Assembly: GCA_964436315.1 (NCBI GenBank)
Contig: CAYTCZ010000072.1
Coordinates: 1 to 19,817 of the forward strand
Reading direction: 5' to 3'
DNA: 19,817 bases
Source: CAYTCZ01 sp964436315
Lineage (GTDB): Bacteria; Actinomycetota; Thermoleophilia; Gaiellales; Gaiellaceae
Below, piece by piece: positions 7,508-16,124 of this stretch. The position numbers and the translations under genes were made by a program. Each line of letters begins with the position of its first letter. Position 1 is the first letter of the stretch. The notes under the pieces are model-generated. The model made no database searches, had not been told where the DNA came from, and saw only the letters and a list, made by a program, of their open reading frames with translations.

Positions 7508-8434
7508 GTGCCACGGCAGCGAACAGCACGGTTCGCGGGCACGCGCGTCGTCGCTCGCCGGCCAGGGAGACCCTCAAAGCGCGAGACCCACCCAATTCGG
7601 GCGCGCTTGGTGGCGGCTGTCCTCGTACTGATTTCGCTCGGAATGATCACCGTCTACCTGCGTGAATCCTCGGGCGGGGCTCTTCACGAGGCTCAGCGGA
7701 TCGGGCTCTCGATTCTCGCTCCGCTCGAGGTTGCAGGAGAGCGGATCGCGAGGCCGTTTCAGGACGCTGCGGGCTGGACCTCGGACGCTCTCGACGCCAA
7801 AGAGGAGAACGAGCGACTTCGCGAGCAGGTCGAGGCTCTGAGACAGCAGGTGATCGCAAACGAAACCGCGTTCCGAGAGAACGAGGAGCTGCGAAGCCTC
7901 CTCGAGTACCAGGATTCCACTCGATTTCCCGAGGACTTCCGGAGCGTGACGACCCGAGTCATTGGGCAACCGCCCAACGCGTTCAGCCAAGAAGTCATCA
8001 TCTCGGCCGGTAGCGACGATGGGGTTGTGCGGTTCGATCCCGTGGTCACGGAGGACGGACTTGTCGGGATTGTCTCCCAGACCGGAACCAACGCGGCCAA
8101 GGTAACGCTTCTCTCTGACCAGGAGAGCGCGGTCTCTGCCGTCGTGCTGACCTCGGGCGCACCCGGACTCATCAGGCACGGTGCGAGTTCGGGAACGCTT
8201 CTTCTCGACCGGGTCGACAAGGAGCAGGTCGTCGAACGCGGCGATATCGTTGTCACCGCCGGCTGGCGAAGCGGTGACCTGGAATCGCTCTTCCCCTATG
8301 GAATTCCGATCGGGACGGTCACCGCAGTGGGCCAGAGCGACGTCGACCTGTTCAAGCGCGTGCAGGTCACACCGCTCGTCGACTTCGATTCCCTCGGGAC
8401 GCTCATCGTCCTCGTTCCAGTCGATCGCCCATGA
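7508..8434 (+). CDS. mreC: Rod-shape determining protein MreC
   Basis: MreC is a bitopic membrane protein that links MreB to the periplasmic side of the elongasome and activates PBP2. Seen here: a basic N-terminal tail, one transmembrane helix around residues 35-55 (LVAAVLVLISLGMITVYL), a coiled coil near 95-140 (AKEENERLREQVEALRQQ and onwards) that drives dimerisation, then the beta-rich domain ending LIVLVPVDRP. The family blocks VIGQPPNAFSQEVIISAG, GLVGIVSQTG and the LFPYGIPIGTV stretch are recognisable. Length is 308 residues. The GTG start has no SD; a TAnnnT hexamer sits 10 bases before it. The stop overlaps mreD as ATGA. Confidence 0.96.
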   Translation: MPRQRTARFAGTRVVARRPGRPSKRETHPIRARLVAAVLVLISLGMITVYLRESSGGALHEAQRIGLSILAPLEVAGERIARPFQDAAGWTSDALDAKEENERLREQVEALRQQVIANETAFRENEELRSLLEYQDSTRFPEDFRSVTTRVIGQPPNAFSQEVIISAGSDDGVVRFDPVVTEDGLVGIVSQTGTNAAKVTLLSDQESAVSAVVLTSGAPGLIRHGASSGTLLLDRVDKEQVVERGDIVVTAGWRSGDLESLFPYGIPIGTVTAVGQSDVDLFKRVQVTPLVDFDSLGTLIVLVPVDRP

Positions 8435-8949
8435 TCGCGTTCGATGCCCTGAAAGCCGCCGTCTGGCTGCTCCTGATCGGAATCCTTCAGGTCTCCCTGT
8501 TCTCAACGATCGAGATTGCGGAGGCTCGGCCGGAGGTCGCGCTCGTCGCCTTGATCTCCGTGGCCTTGCTTCGTGGAGCCATCTTCGGCGCTGTGGCGGG
8601 TTTCTGGGTCGGACTCGTTCTGGATGTCGCAACGCTCGAGACGCTTGGTCTTACCTCTCTCGTATTGACGATTGCGGGCTACGCCTGCGGTCGCTGGGGT
8701 GAGGCAACCAAACGATCCTCTGCCTATCCGCTTCTCATCGCCGTCGGCCTCGCCTCGCTGGCTGTCAGCATCGGCCTTGCCCTGCTCCATTTCATGCTCG
8801 GAGACACGATGCCGGTCTCGCGCTATGTGTTCGAGGTCCTGCTTCCGACTGTGGCGCTGAATCTCGTGCTCGCGTATCCGGTCTACTGGCTCACCCGCCT
8901 GATCCTCAGGCCAACCTCCAAGCAACGGGAGGTGACGACGCCTGTCTAG
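8431..8949 (+). CDS. mreD: Rod-shape determining protein MreD
   Basis: This small polytopic membrane protein of the elongasome has 172 residues and about five hydrophobic segments (near 9-27, 36-60, 70-86, 96-120 and 128-160). The family pattern GAVAGFWVGLVLDVATLETLG, with the Gly-rich helix and conserved Asp, is present. The ATG overlaps the mreC stop. The C-terminal tail is short and polar (PTSKQREVTTPV). A strong SD-like sequence, GGGAGGTGA, lies inside its last codons and serves the next gene. Identification rests on hydropathy, this motif and the position between mreC and mrdA. Confidence 0.94.
   Translation: MIAFDALKAAVWLLLIGILQVSLFSTIEIAEARPEVALVALISVALLRGAIFGAVAGFWVGLVLDVATLETLGLTSLVLTIAGYACGRWGEATKRSSAYPLLIAVGLASLAVSIGLALLHFMLGDTMPVSRYVFEVLLPTVALNLVLAYPVYWLTRLILRPTSKQREVTTPV
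8927..8935 (+). promoter_or_regulatory. Strong SD pointing to a CTG start for mrdA
   Basis: GGGAGGTGA at the end of mreD is a near-perfect anti-16S match. The only codon in the mrdA frame at the right distance is CTG 8942-8944 (9 bases after GGAGG). That would add 15 residues to PBP2 compared with GTG 8987, which has only a weak AGGA at 8975-8978. Confidence 0.45.
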
Positions 8950-8986
8950 CCGGGAACCCGATCTCTTCCTTCCCAGGACCCCCGGG

Positions 8987-10912
8987 GTGGAGGAGCCATA
9001 TCGCGTCACGCCGAAACTCGCTGTCCGGGTCGCGATTCTCGGCGTGATCGCGATCGCCCTTTTCTGTGCCCTGTTCTTCCGTCTCTGGGCACTCCAGGTG
9101 ATCTCGGGTGACGAGTACCGCGTCGACGCGGTCAACAACCAGATTCGCTCGTTCCGGATCGAGGCGACCCGGGGAACCATCATCGATCGAGACGGTGAGC
9201 TCCTCGTCACAAACGGCGGCGGCACGATTGTCCGCTTGTGGCCGGCCACGCTCGCCGAGCTCACGAAGGAACGGCGCCAGGCGATGCTCGCGGAACTCTC
9301 TGAGCTCCTGAGCATTCCGGTTCCCGAAATTCAGGCAAAGCTCAGACGCGGCCGAGAGGTGGACCCGCTCTCGCCGGTCACGATCAAGCGATCTGTCCAC
9401 GAGCCAAAGGTCAACTACCTGCTCGAGCATCAATCCGAGTTCCCTGGTGTCCAGATCAGCGAGACGCAGTTACGGCGCTACGAGCGCGACACGCTCGCTC
9501 CCCACGTCCTCGGGTACGTCGCTGAGATTTCCCCTGAGCAGCTCGGGCGGCTCCAGGGCGACTACGCACCTGGAGACACGATCGGCTACACGGGAGTCGA
9601 GGCCACCTACGACACCTTCTTGCGCGGGACGCCGGGCGAGGGACAGGTTCCCGTCGACGCGGCTGGGCGCGTGACCGGAGAGCGAGAATTCAGCTCCCTT
9701 CCCCAGCCGGGCAACGCGATTCGTCTGACGATCGACGCCGATTTACAGGCTGCTGCCGAGGATGCGATTCGGGAGGGTATCGAGTTCGCGCAAGAGCACT
9801 ACGAGAATGGCTGGGCGGCCAACGGTGGATCGATCGTCGCTATGGATCCTCGAAACGGCGAGATCCTCGCACTGGCCTCGTTCCCCTTGTACGACCCGAA
9901 GATCTTCGTCGGTCGGCGAGATCCGAAGAAGCTGGCCAAGCTCGACGAACCTGAGGCCAACGCACCGACGCTGAATCGTGCAACGGCTGGTCTCTACCCG
10001 CCGGGCTCGACGTTCAAGCCGGTGACGGCGCTTGCCGCCATGATGGCAGGCGAGCTTCGGGCTGACGAGTTCATCCAATGCGTCGGCGAACGCGAGATCG
10101 ACGACCAAGTGTTCAAGAACTGGGACGAGTTCGTCAATGAGCCGATGGAGTTGACCAAAGCGCTCGCGGCGTCTTGCGATACGTACTTCTACGACGTTGC
10201 CCTCCGATTCTTCGAGCGCGAGGACTCGCCGCTGCAGGACTGGGCGACCCGAATGGGCTTCGGGACAATAACCGCAATAGACATCGGTCCTGAAGGCGAG
10301 GGTCTCGTTCCGACGCCCGAATGGCGTCGCGAGTACTTCGAGACGGAGATCGACAAGCTCTGGACGTCAGGAGACTCGGTACAGCTCGCGATCGGCCAGG
10401 GCGATCTGCTCGTAACACCTCTCCAGATGACCCGGTTTTACGCGATGATCGCAAACGGCGGCATGCTCGTAAATCCGCACCTCGTCCAAAGCGTCGAGGA
10501 GGTCTCGAGTGAGCAGGCACCGCCTCTCGTTCTTCGCGACTTCAACCCGGCGGAACCGACGGACGTTGGCATCGACCCGACCGCGGTCCGGGTTGTCCAG
10601 GAAGGTCTGTTGGATGCCACCCACGCCGAGTACGGAACCTCTGCTTCGGTTTTCGGCGCCTTCGACGTGCCCATCGCAGGCAAGACCGGAACCGCGGAGA
10701 AGTGGGTGAAGACCGCCGGCTACGAAGGGCTCCTCGATCAATCCTGGTGGTGCGGCTACGGCCCCGTCGACAATCCCGAGATCACGGTCTGCGCGCTCAT
10801 CGAGAATGGCGGGAAAGGCGCCGTGTCGGCCGCGCCCGCCGCCCTTCGCGTTTTCGAAGAGTACTTCGGCGTCACAGCCGACTACGAACTCGTCCTAAAG
10901 GAAACGGACTGA
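8987..10912 (+). CDS. mrdA: Penicillin-binding protein 2 (peptidoglycan D,D-transpeptidase)
   Basis: This class B PBP cross-links peptidoglycan during side-wall growth, anchored by one N-terminal helix (VAILGVIAIALFCALFFRLWAL, about residues 14-35). Class B pedestal motif: ATRGTIIDRDGELL. Transpeptidase motifs numbered from GTG 8987: STFK with catalytic Ser341 (YPPGSTFKP), SCD at 396-398 (usual S-x-N/D position, before TYFYD), and KTGT with Lys566 (AGKTGTAEKW). The length of 641 residues is normal. GTG 8987 is the first usual start codon in the frame, but a strong SD at 8927-8935 suggests that CTG 8942 may really be used, giving an N-terminus with SSREPDLFLPRTPG. It is followed after 3 bases by rodA, its glycosyltransferase partner. 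Confidence 0.96.
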   Translation: MEEPYRVTPKLAVRVAILGVIAIALFCALFFRLWALQVISGDEYRVDAVNNQIRSFRIEATRGTIIDRDGELLVTNGGGTIVRLWPATLAELTKERRQAMLAELSELLSIPVPEIQAKLRRGREVDPLSPVTIKRSVHEPKVNYLLEHQSEFPGVQISETQLRRYERDTLAPHVLGYVAEISPEQLGRLQGDYAPGDTIGYTGVEATYDTFLRGTPGEGQVPVDAAGRVTGEREFSSLPQPGNAIRLTIDADLQAAAEDAIREGIEFAQEHYENGWAANGGSIVAMDPRNGEILALASFPLYDPKIFVGRRDPKKLAKLDEPEANAPTLNRATAGLYPPGSTFKPVTALAAMMAGELRADEFIQCVGEREIDDQVFKNWDEFVNEPMELTKALAASCDTYFYDVALRFFEREDSPLQDWATRMGFGTITAIDIGPEGEGLVPTPEWRREYFETEIDKLWTSGDSVQLAIGQGDLLVTPLQMTRFYAMIANGGMLVNPHLVQSVEEVSSEQAPPLVLRDFNPAEPTDVGIDPTAVRVVQEGLLDATHAEYGTSASVFGAFDVPIAGKTGTAEKWVKTAGYEGLLDQSWWCGYGPVDNPEITVCALIENGGKGAVSAAPAALRVFEEYFGVTADYELVLKETD

Positions 10913-10915
10913 CTG

Positions 10916-12091
10916 ATGGCCACCAGAGTCATCACCGCACGGATTCCGAGGGTCCGACAACACTCGCCGGTCTACGACTTCATCCGCAGCATTGATTACG
11001 TCTTGCTTGGCGCGATCGCTGTGACCGTCGGCTATGGACTGTGGATTCTCGCAGACGTCTCGAGAGACGACGTTCCCGGTGATCCGTGGTTCCACGTGAC
11101 GCGGCAGGGTGCTGCTCTGGGAGTCGGTCTCATTGCCTTCGTGGTCGCAATGCTCATCAACCCAAATATCTACCGGCGGTTCGGGAGCGTTCTCTACGTC
11201 GCGACGGTCGGACTTATTGCCACGGTCTTCTTCGTTGGCACCGAGGTGCGTGGTTCGAGGCGCTGGATCGAGGTCGGCACGTATCAGTTCCAGCCGTCCG
11301 AGTTCGCGAAGGTTCTTCTGATTCTCTTTCTCGCCGGCTTCCTCGCGGCTCGAGCGAAGCAGATTGGAAGGGCGCGCACGATCGTCGCAGCGGTTGCGCT
11401 CGCGGCAGTGCCGATTGCGTTCGTCTTCGAGCAGCCTGACTTCGGCACGGCAATCGTCCTCGTCGCTGCCGCAGTTGCGACGTTATTCCTTGCCGGCATC
11501 CGCTGGCTACACCTCGCGGTGATCGCCACGGTGGCTGTCGCAGCGGGTCTCACCGTGCTCTGGTTTCTCCCCTCGGGCGGAGTGGAGGTTCTCGAGCCCT
11601 ACCAGCGCGACCGTCTCACCGGATTCGTCAACCCCGATCTCGACCCGGCAGGCACGACGTACAACATCACCCAGTCGATCACGGCCATCGGCTCGGGCGG
11701 CTTGACAGGTCGCGGTGTCTCCGGCGCCACTCAGACGAGCCTTAACTATCTTCCCGAACACTCCAACGACTTCATCTTCTCCTCGCTCGCCGAGCAGCGC
11801 GGATTCTTCGGGGCGGCGATCGTCCTCGCCCTCTTCGCCGTCATCATCTGGCGGGGGGTACGGATCATCACGATCGCACCGTCGCTCTACTTGGCGATCG
11901 TCGCCGGCGGAATCACCTTTGCTCTTCTCTTCCAGATCTTTGTAAACGTCGGGATGACGCTCGGAATCGCCCCGATCACCGGCATTCCGCTCCCGCTCGT
12001 CAGCTCCGGCGGGAGCTCGGTGGTCGCGACGCTCGCCATGCTCGGGCTGCTCGAGGCAATCCACGTCCGAGGGCGATTGGCACCTCCCTGA
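10916..12091 (+). CDS. rodA: Peptidoglycan glycosyltransferase RodA (SEDS family)
   Basis: RodA polymerises lipid II glycan strands with PBP2 in the elongasome. The 391-residue protein is hydrophobic with about ten membrane segments. SEDS signatures visible: FQPSEFAKVLLILFLAGF, and LPEHSNDFIFSSLAEQRGFFG with the essential Asp at residue 285. The C-terminal block GMTLGIAPITGIPLPLVSSGGSS is also typical. ATG 10916 follows the mrdA stop by 3 bases, with AAGGAA a little upstream. It closes the mre-mrd cluster. The 174 bases after it (12092-12265) hold no recognisable gene, and I see no classical terminator there, so read-through into the next gene is possible. Confidence 0.96.
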   Translation: MATRVITARIPRVRQHSPVYDFIRSIDYVLLGAIAVTVGYGLWILADVSRDDVPGDPWFHVTRQGAALGVGLIAFVVAMLINPNIYRRFGSVLYVATVGLIATVFFVGTEVRGSRRWIEVGTYQFQPSEFAKVLLILFLAGFLAARAKQIGRARTIVAAVALAAVPIAFVFEQPDFGTAIVLVAAAVATLFLAGIRWLHLAVIATVAVAAGLTVLWFLPSGGVEVLEPYQRDRLTGFVNPDLDPAGTTYNITQSITAIGSGGLTGRGVSGATQTSLNYLPEHSNDFIFSSLAEQRGFFGAAIVLALFAVIIWRGVRIITIAPSLYLAIVAGGITFALLFQIFVNVGMTLGIAPITGIPLPLVSSGGSSVVATLAMLGLLEAIHVRGRLAPP

Positions 12092-12265
12092 TGGCACGAC
12101 GAAACGTCCCGGGAGACCTCGTTTTACGATGATCTCTCGTCGCCGGGGTGCGATGTTCGTTCTGAGGCCAGGACGCAGGGAGCGTTCATATTGGCTGAAA
12201 TATGGATGCGACCGAGGACGCAGCCTCGGGACGTACAGCGCGGTCCGGAGACACAGGAGTTCATC

Positions 12266-13096
12266 GTGATACGAGGTCTAGATCCAAAAAGCGTCCTGCG
12301 GAGCTTTAGGCGGGTGCAGAGTGCAGCGGCCGTTGATCGTCCGTTGGTGCTCGCTGGCTCGAGCGAGCGAATCGAAACGATCCGCCAGGCACTCATCGCT
12401 GGCGGGGATGCGCGCGCGGTCAAGGTTTTGACGCGGCCCGCGTCACGCGATCTCGCCGGTGCATCGGTCCTCGTAGCAGTTGCGACCGACGCTCCGTCGG
12501 CGGACGAGGAGGCGTTGCTTTGGCAGGCGACGCGTCAACGCGCAGGCACGGTTTGCGTCCTCGTTAGGGCGTCTGATCCACGACCCGTTGCAAATGTCCT
12601 TGCCGAGAACGTGATCGCCATCGCGCCCGGCGACCCGATGCCGCTCGACCGTCTGTTCGAGCGCATTGCTTCCGAGGCGGGGGAGGCTGCCTACGCGCTC
12701 GCGGAGCGCCTGCCGCGGCTTCGGCCGGCGGTGAGCAACGAAGTCGTCCGGCGCTTCTCGCGGCGAAACGGTGTACTCGGAGTGGCCATCTTTGTTCCGG
12801 GCGCCGACTTTCCAGCGCTGACCCTCAACGAGATTCGCATGGTGCTTCGCCTTGCCGCGACACACGGGCAGCCGATTACGGCGAACCGTGCTTTGGAGCT
12901 CGGGGCAGTTGTTGCAAGCGGGCTCGCGCTTCGGTCGGTCGCTCGGACTGCGCTTGCGCTCTTGCCCGGCCCCGCTTGGTTCTACAAGGGCGGGATCGCG
13001 TATTCGGGAACCAAGGCCATTGGTGAAGCTGCAACCTCCTACTTCGAACGAGGAGGATTCGAGACGCTCCAGGGCGCCGTCCGACGTCGGTCCTAG
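12266..13096 (+). CDS. DUF697-like (YcjF-type) protein with degenerate N-terminal domain
   Basis: The protein has 276 residues from GTG 12266, chosen because AGGAG at 12255-12259 lies 6 bases before it. TTG 12191 and ATG 12206 in the same frame have no SD. Residues about 155-265 (NEVVRRFSRRNGVLGVAIFVPGADFPALTLNEIRMVLRLAA, then a hydrophobic helical region ending YSGTKAIGEAATSYFE) resemble the DUF697 domain that follows GTPase domains in many proteins. Residues 26-135 alternate strands and helices like a Rossmann or G domain (PLVLAG, ASVLVAVAT, GTVCVLVRAS, NVIAIAPG) but have no Walker A loop, so nucleotide binding is doubtful. Two weakly hydrophobic helices near 210-255 suggest membrane association. 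Function is unknown; it sits between the elongasome genes and rng. Confidence 0.82.
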   Translation: MIRGLDPKSVLRSFRRVQSAAAVDRPLVLAGSSERIETIRQALIAGGDARAVKVLTRPASRDLAGASVLVAVATDAPSADEEALLWQATRQRAGTVCVLVRASDPRPVANVLAENVIAIAPGDPMPLDRLFERIASEAGEAAYALAERLPRLRPAVSNEVVRRFSRRNGVLGVAIFVPGADFPALTLNEIRMVLRLAATHGQPITANRALELGAVVASGLALRSVARTALALLPGPAWFYKGGIAYSGTKAIGEAATSYFERGGFETLQGAVRRRS

Positions 13097-13108
13097 CCTT
13101 CTCGCCCG

Positions 13109-13312
13109 ATGGGGCGTGACGAGAAGCTGAGTGAGCACGAGGAACTCGCGATCGAGGAGGCCGACGCGTGGTTCGAGTACCTCGAGGTCACACGGGCTGA
13201 GGTCGGTTCCGGTCGGTACGTCGAGGTTGAATCCTGGGCATGGGACCGGCTGAATGAGCGGCTCTGGAGCGTCCGTCGGCGCCGCAGGAGCTTGGAGCAA
13301 GCCGTCGCCTGA
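13109..13312 (+). CDS. Hypothetical 67-residue protein
   Basis: I do not recognise a named family. The sequence is soluble and amphipathic: an acidic first half (RDEKLSEHEELAIEEADAWF), then an aromatic-rich middle (EYLEVTRAE, ESWAWDRLNERLW) and an Arg-rich end (SVRRRRRSLEQAVA). It looks like two helices separated by a turn at GSGRYVEVE. It starts 12 bases after the preceding stop, has no clear SD, and uses the same high-GC codon pattern as its neighbours. The Trp content and a clean start and stop favour a real gene, probably co-transcribed with the DUF697-like gene. Confidence 0.65.
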   Translation: MGRDEKLSEHEELAIEEADAWFEYLEVTRAEVGSGRYVEVESWAWDRLNERLWSVRRRRRSLEQAVA

Positions 13313-13532
13313 TACCCTCAACGATAGGAATGGTTTGGCGCAAATCAGGCAGCACTACTGAGTGAGAGTGCCGTCTTGCGCTAAACAATTCGGGAGTTTC
13401 TTTCGATCCATACGCTGGAGCGACTTCTAGGTCTTATGGTTGACACGTGTAGGAGATTCGCGCACCTCGACCGATCGGTCTCGAGCCGACGAGGTTGCAG
13501 CACCCTGCCCGTGCGCCTGAAAGGAGAAATAC
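13313..13532 (+). promoter_or_regulatory. Untranslated leader region of rng
   Basis: These 220 bases hold no gene. A TTGACA hexamer at 13440-13445 has no matching -10 at 16-18 bases. A perfect palindrome GACCGATCGGTC (13469-13480) sits inside an outer pairing ACCTCG (13464-13469) / CGAGGT (13490-13495), so the leader can fold. A consensus SD, AAAGGAG (13520-13526), lies 6 bases before the GTG of rng. RNase E leaders are known to be folded targets of autoregulation in E. coli; whether that applies here is inference. Confidence 0.4.
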
Positions 13533-16124
13533 GTGGCATGGTTCCGCTGGAGAAGGCGGGCAGCGCGGGAGGAGTCCAAACAGGCTCCGGAGCCCGAAGC
13601 GCCGCAGGTCGAGCCGAAATCGGAGGGAGAGCGACCGGCTTCGCCTAAAAGCCCTGCGCGACGCCAATCCACCGATGGTCGGCGGCGCGACCGAACGAAG
13701 AAGCGCGAGAAGCCGACAGACGGCGCTTCCGCCAGGACGGGTCGGAAAAAGAACGAGGGTCGATCCGGCTCGCGCAGCCGACGAAGCCGGTCGGCTCCTA
13801 GACGGGATCGAACTCCGGCCAAGCGACCGTCCCCCGAGGTGCGCAAAGACATTCTCGTCTCCGTCGACGTCGGCGAGCAACGTGTCGCTGTGCTCGAAGA
13901 GGACAAGCCGGCCGAGGTGTACCTGGAGCGGCCGGAGCACCGCTCCATCGCTGGGAACATCTACAAGGGCGTCGTCGACAACGTGTTGCCCGGCATGGAG
14001 GCCGCATTCGTCGATATCGGTCTCGAGCGCAACGGATTTCTGTACGTCGACGAGATCGTCGTACCCGAGCTTGAAGGCAAACGGACCTCCCGGAAGATCC
14101 AAGAGCTGATCCAGCGCGGGGAAGAGATCCTCGTTCAGACGGTGAAGGACCCAATGGGCAAAAAGGGTGCACGACTGACGACAGAGATCTCGCTGCCCGG
14201 TCGCTTCCTCGTGCTCGCGCCGTTTGGCGAAGGCATCGGCGTCTCTCGGCGGCTCGACGATGACGAGCGCACCCGATTGAAGGAGATCACCAAAGGCCTC
14301 GATCTTCCCGTAGGCGGTGTAATCGTTCGGACTGCCGCCGAGGGTGCGACCGCGTCAGAGCTCGAAGGAGACCTAGCGCTTCTTCAGAAGCTTTGGGGGG
14401 CGATCCAGGGCAAGGCGAGGCGGGCGAAAGCCCCCACGCTCGTCTACCAGGAGTCCGAGCTTCCGCTGCGAAGCGTCCGTGATCTGTTCATCAGGGATTT
14501 CGAGCGGGTCATTGTCGACCATGATCGGACGTACCGGCGGATCGTCTCGTACTTGAAGCGGACCTCCCCGGAGCTCGCGGCTCGAGTGGAGTTGTACGAA
14601 GACTCCCCACCGCTCATGGAGCGCTACGGCGTCGAGGAGGCAATCAACTCGACCCTGCAGCGGCGAGTCGACCTTCCTTCCGGCGGCTACCTGATCTTCG
14701 ACTACGCGGAGGCGTTCACGGTCGTCGATGTCAATACGGGCAGATTCGTCGGCGGGCGAGGAAAGACGAGCGCGGGCCGCCTCGAAGACACCATCACCAA
14801 GAACAACCTAGAAGCCGTCACGGAGGTCGTTCGCCAGCTTCGACTCCGCGACATCGGCGGAATCATCGTCATCGACTTCATCGACATGGCGAATCCAAAG
14901 AATCGAGAGCTCGTCGAGGAGGCGCTCAAGACCGAGCTCGAGAGGGATCGGACGAAGACCTATGTCGTCGAGATCTCTCCGCTTGGGTTAGTGGAGATGA
15001 CTCGACAGAACGTCACGGACGGTCCACGCGAGATCCTCACCGACGCATGTCCGACCTGCGACGGAGACGGCGTGATCCTCTCGCCCGAGACGCGCGCAAT
15101 CTCTCTCGAACGGGAACTCAAGCGGCGCGTCAGCGAGTCCAAGAGCGAGGCGTTTCGTGTCGAATTCAACTCGCAGATGGCTGATCTGCTGATCGGTCCT
15201 GGCGGTCGACGGGTTACAGCGCTGGAAGAGGCGACCGGCAGGCGATTCATCTTTGACGGAGCCGACGGTGTGCCGCTCGACCATCTCAAGATCCGCGCGA
15301 GGGGACGCTATAGCCGGATCCGACCGAAGGATCTTCCCGTTGAGCCCGGGCAGGAGATGATGGCCAAGCTCGCAGAGCGGAGTCCACACAACGAGAACGA
15401 CGCACTCGTGCGACTCAACGGTTACCTCATCTCGGTAGCCGAGGCGGGCGACAAGATCGGCCGCCGAATGAAGATTCGGATCGAACGGGCGAACGAGTCA
15501 ATGGGCTATGCAGTCCTTGCGCGAAAGAAAAAGGCCACTGCCCCGGTCCAGGCGGTCGACATGGACGAACCGCCGTCTCAACAGAAACCCAAGAGCCCCG
15601 GACGACGCCGGTCGCGAAGAAAGCGGCCCGAGAAGAAAGAAGAGACTCCGGCGCAGAGCGCTGGAGCGGATGCGACCGGGAACGACGATGCGACTGAGGC
15701 AGCGCAGCCGGATGGGCAGCCGGAGGCTTCTGCCGAGAGCAAGCCGAAGAAGAAAACTCGCCGAGGCTCGCGCGGAGGCCGCGGACGCAAGAAGAAGACG
15801 CCGGAGCAGGCGACCGAGCATGCGGGCGCGGGACCGTCCGGGGACGCCAAAGGGCCGGAGACGTCGGCGAAGAAAGGCGGCAGATCGGCGGACAAGAAGC
15901 AACCCGCTCCGTCGGAGGGTTCGTCGACGACCGCCGATGGCGCCGGTCCCGATTCCGATGGGGCGAAACCGCGAAAACGGACCCGGCGTGGGACGCGAGG
16001 CGGCAGGCGCCGGAGGAAGTCGGCGAACGGCCCCTCCCCGGCGACGGAAGGAGAGAAGAAGCCGGACGCGAACGGGGAGAAGGCGGGAGTGTCGAAACCC
16101 AAGGCACCAGCTGACGCCCGGTGA
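13533..16124 (+). CDS. rng: Ribonuclease E/G family endoribonuclease
   Basis: This endonuclease is for mRNA decay and stable RNA maturation. The core spans about residues 105-660: an S1 RNA-binding domain (GNIYKGVVDNVLPGMEAAFVDIG), a 5'-sensor/RNase H-like part (RFLVLAPFGEGIGVSRR), and a catalytic DNase I-like part with metal-binding Asp399 in VVDVNTGRF and Asp448 in IIVIDFIDM. The Zn-link CPTC is at 506-509, the tetramerising cysteine pair of RNase E. The core is flanked by a basic, disordered N-terminal tail (about 1-105, starting MAWFRWRRR) and a 200-residue disordered C-terminal tail. That tail has three similar basic motifs at 685-702, 737-755 and 812-830 (KPxxxTRRGxRGGRxRRK type). With 863 residues it is closer to actinobacterial RNase E than to short RNase G. 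GTG 13533 has a perfect SD. Confidence 0.95.
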   Translation: MAWFRWRRRAAREESKQAPEPEAPQVEPKSEGERPASPKSPARRQSTDGRRRDRTKKREKPTDGASARTGRKKNEGRSGSRSRRSRSAPRRDRTPAKRPSPEVRKDILVSVDVGEQRVAVLEEDKPAEVYLERPEHRSIAGNIYKGVVDNVLPGMEAAFVDIGLERNGFLYVDEIVVPELEGKRTSRKIQELIQRGEEILVQTVKDPMGKKGARLTTEISLPGRFLVLAPFGEGIGVSRRLDDDERTRLKEITKGLDLPVGGVIVRTAAEGATASELEGDLALLQKLWGAIQGKARRAKAPTLVYQESELPLRSVRDLFIRDFERVIVDHDRTYRRIVSYLKRTSPELAARVELYEDSPPLMERYGVEEAINSTLQRRVDLPSGGYLIFDYAEAFTVVDVNTGRFVGGRGKTSAGRLEDTITKNNLEAVTEVVRQLRLRDIGGIIVIDFIDMANPKNRELVEEALKTELERDRTKTYVVEISPLGLVEMTRQNVTDGPREILTDACPTCDGDGVILSPETRAISLERELKRRVSESKSEAFRVEFNSQMADLLIGPGGRRVTALEEATGRRFIFDGADGVPLDHLKIRARGRYSRIRPKDLPVEPGQEMMAKLAERSPHNENDALVRLNGYLISVAEAGDKIGRRMKIRIERANESMGYAVLARKKKATAPVQAVDMDEPPSQQKPKSPGRRRSRRKRPEKKEETPAQSAGADATGNDDATEAAQPDGQPEASAESKPKKKTRRGSRGGRGRKKKTPEQATEHAGAGPSGDAKGPETSAKKGGRSADKKQPAPSEGSSTTADGAGPDSDGAKPRKRTRRGTRGGRRRRKSANGPSPATEGEKKPDANGEKAGVSKPKAPADAR

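Noticed and set aside
7574..8632. 352-codon minus-strand open frame across mreC/mreD
   Set aside because: It is antisense to two well-supported genes, with biased Arg/Asp-rich composition and no recognisable motif.
13440..13445. TTGACA as a -35 box for rng
   Set aside because: No TAnnnT hexamer lies 16-18 bases downstream, so it is mentioned only as part of the leader.
13495..14109. 204-codon + strand frame overlapping the start of rng
   Set aside because: rng has the perfect SD and all catalytic motifs; this frame is a shadow rich in Arg and Ser.
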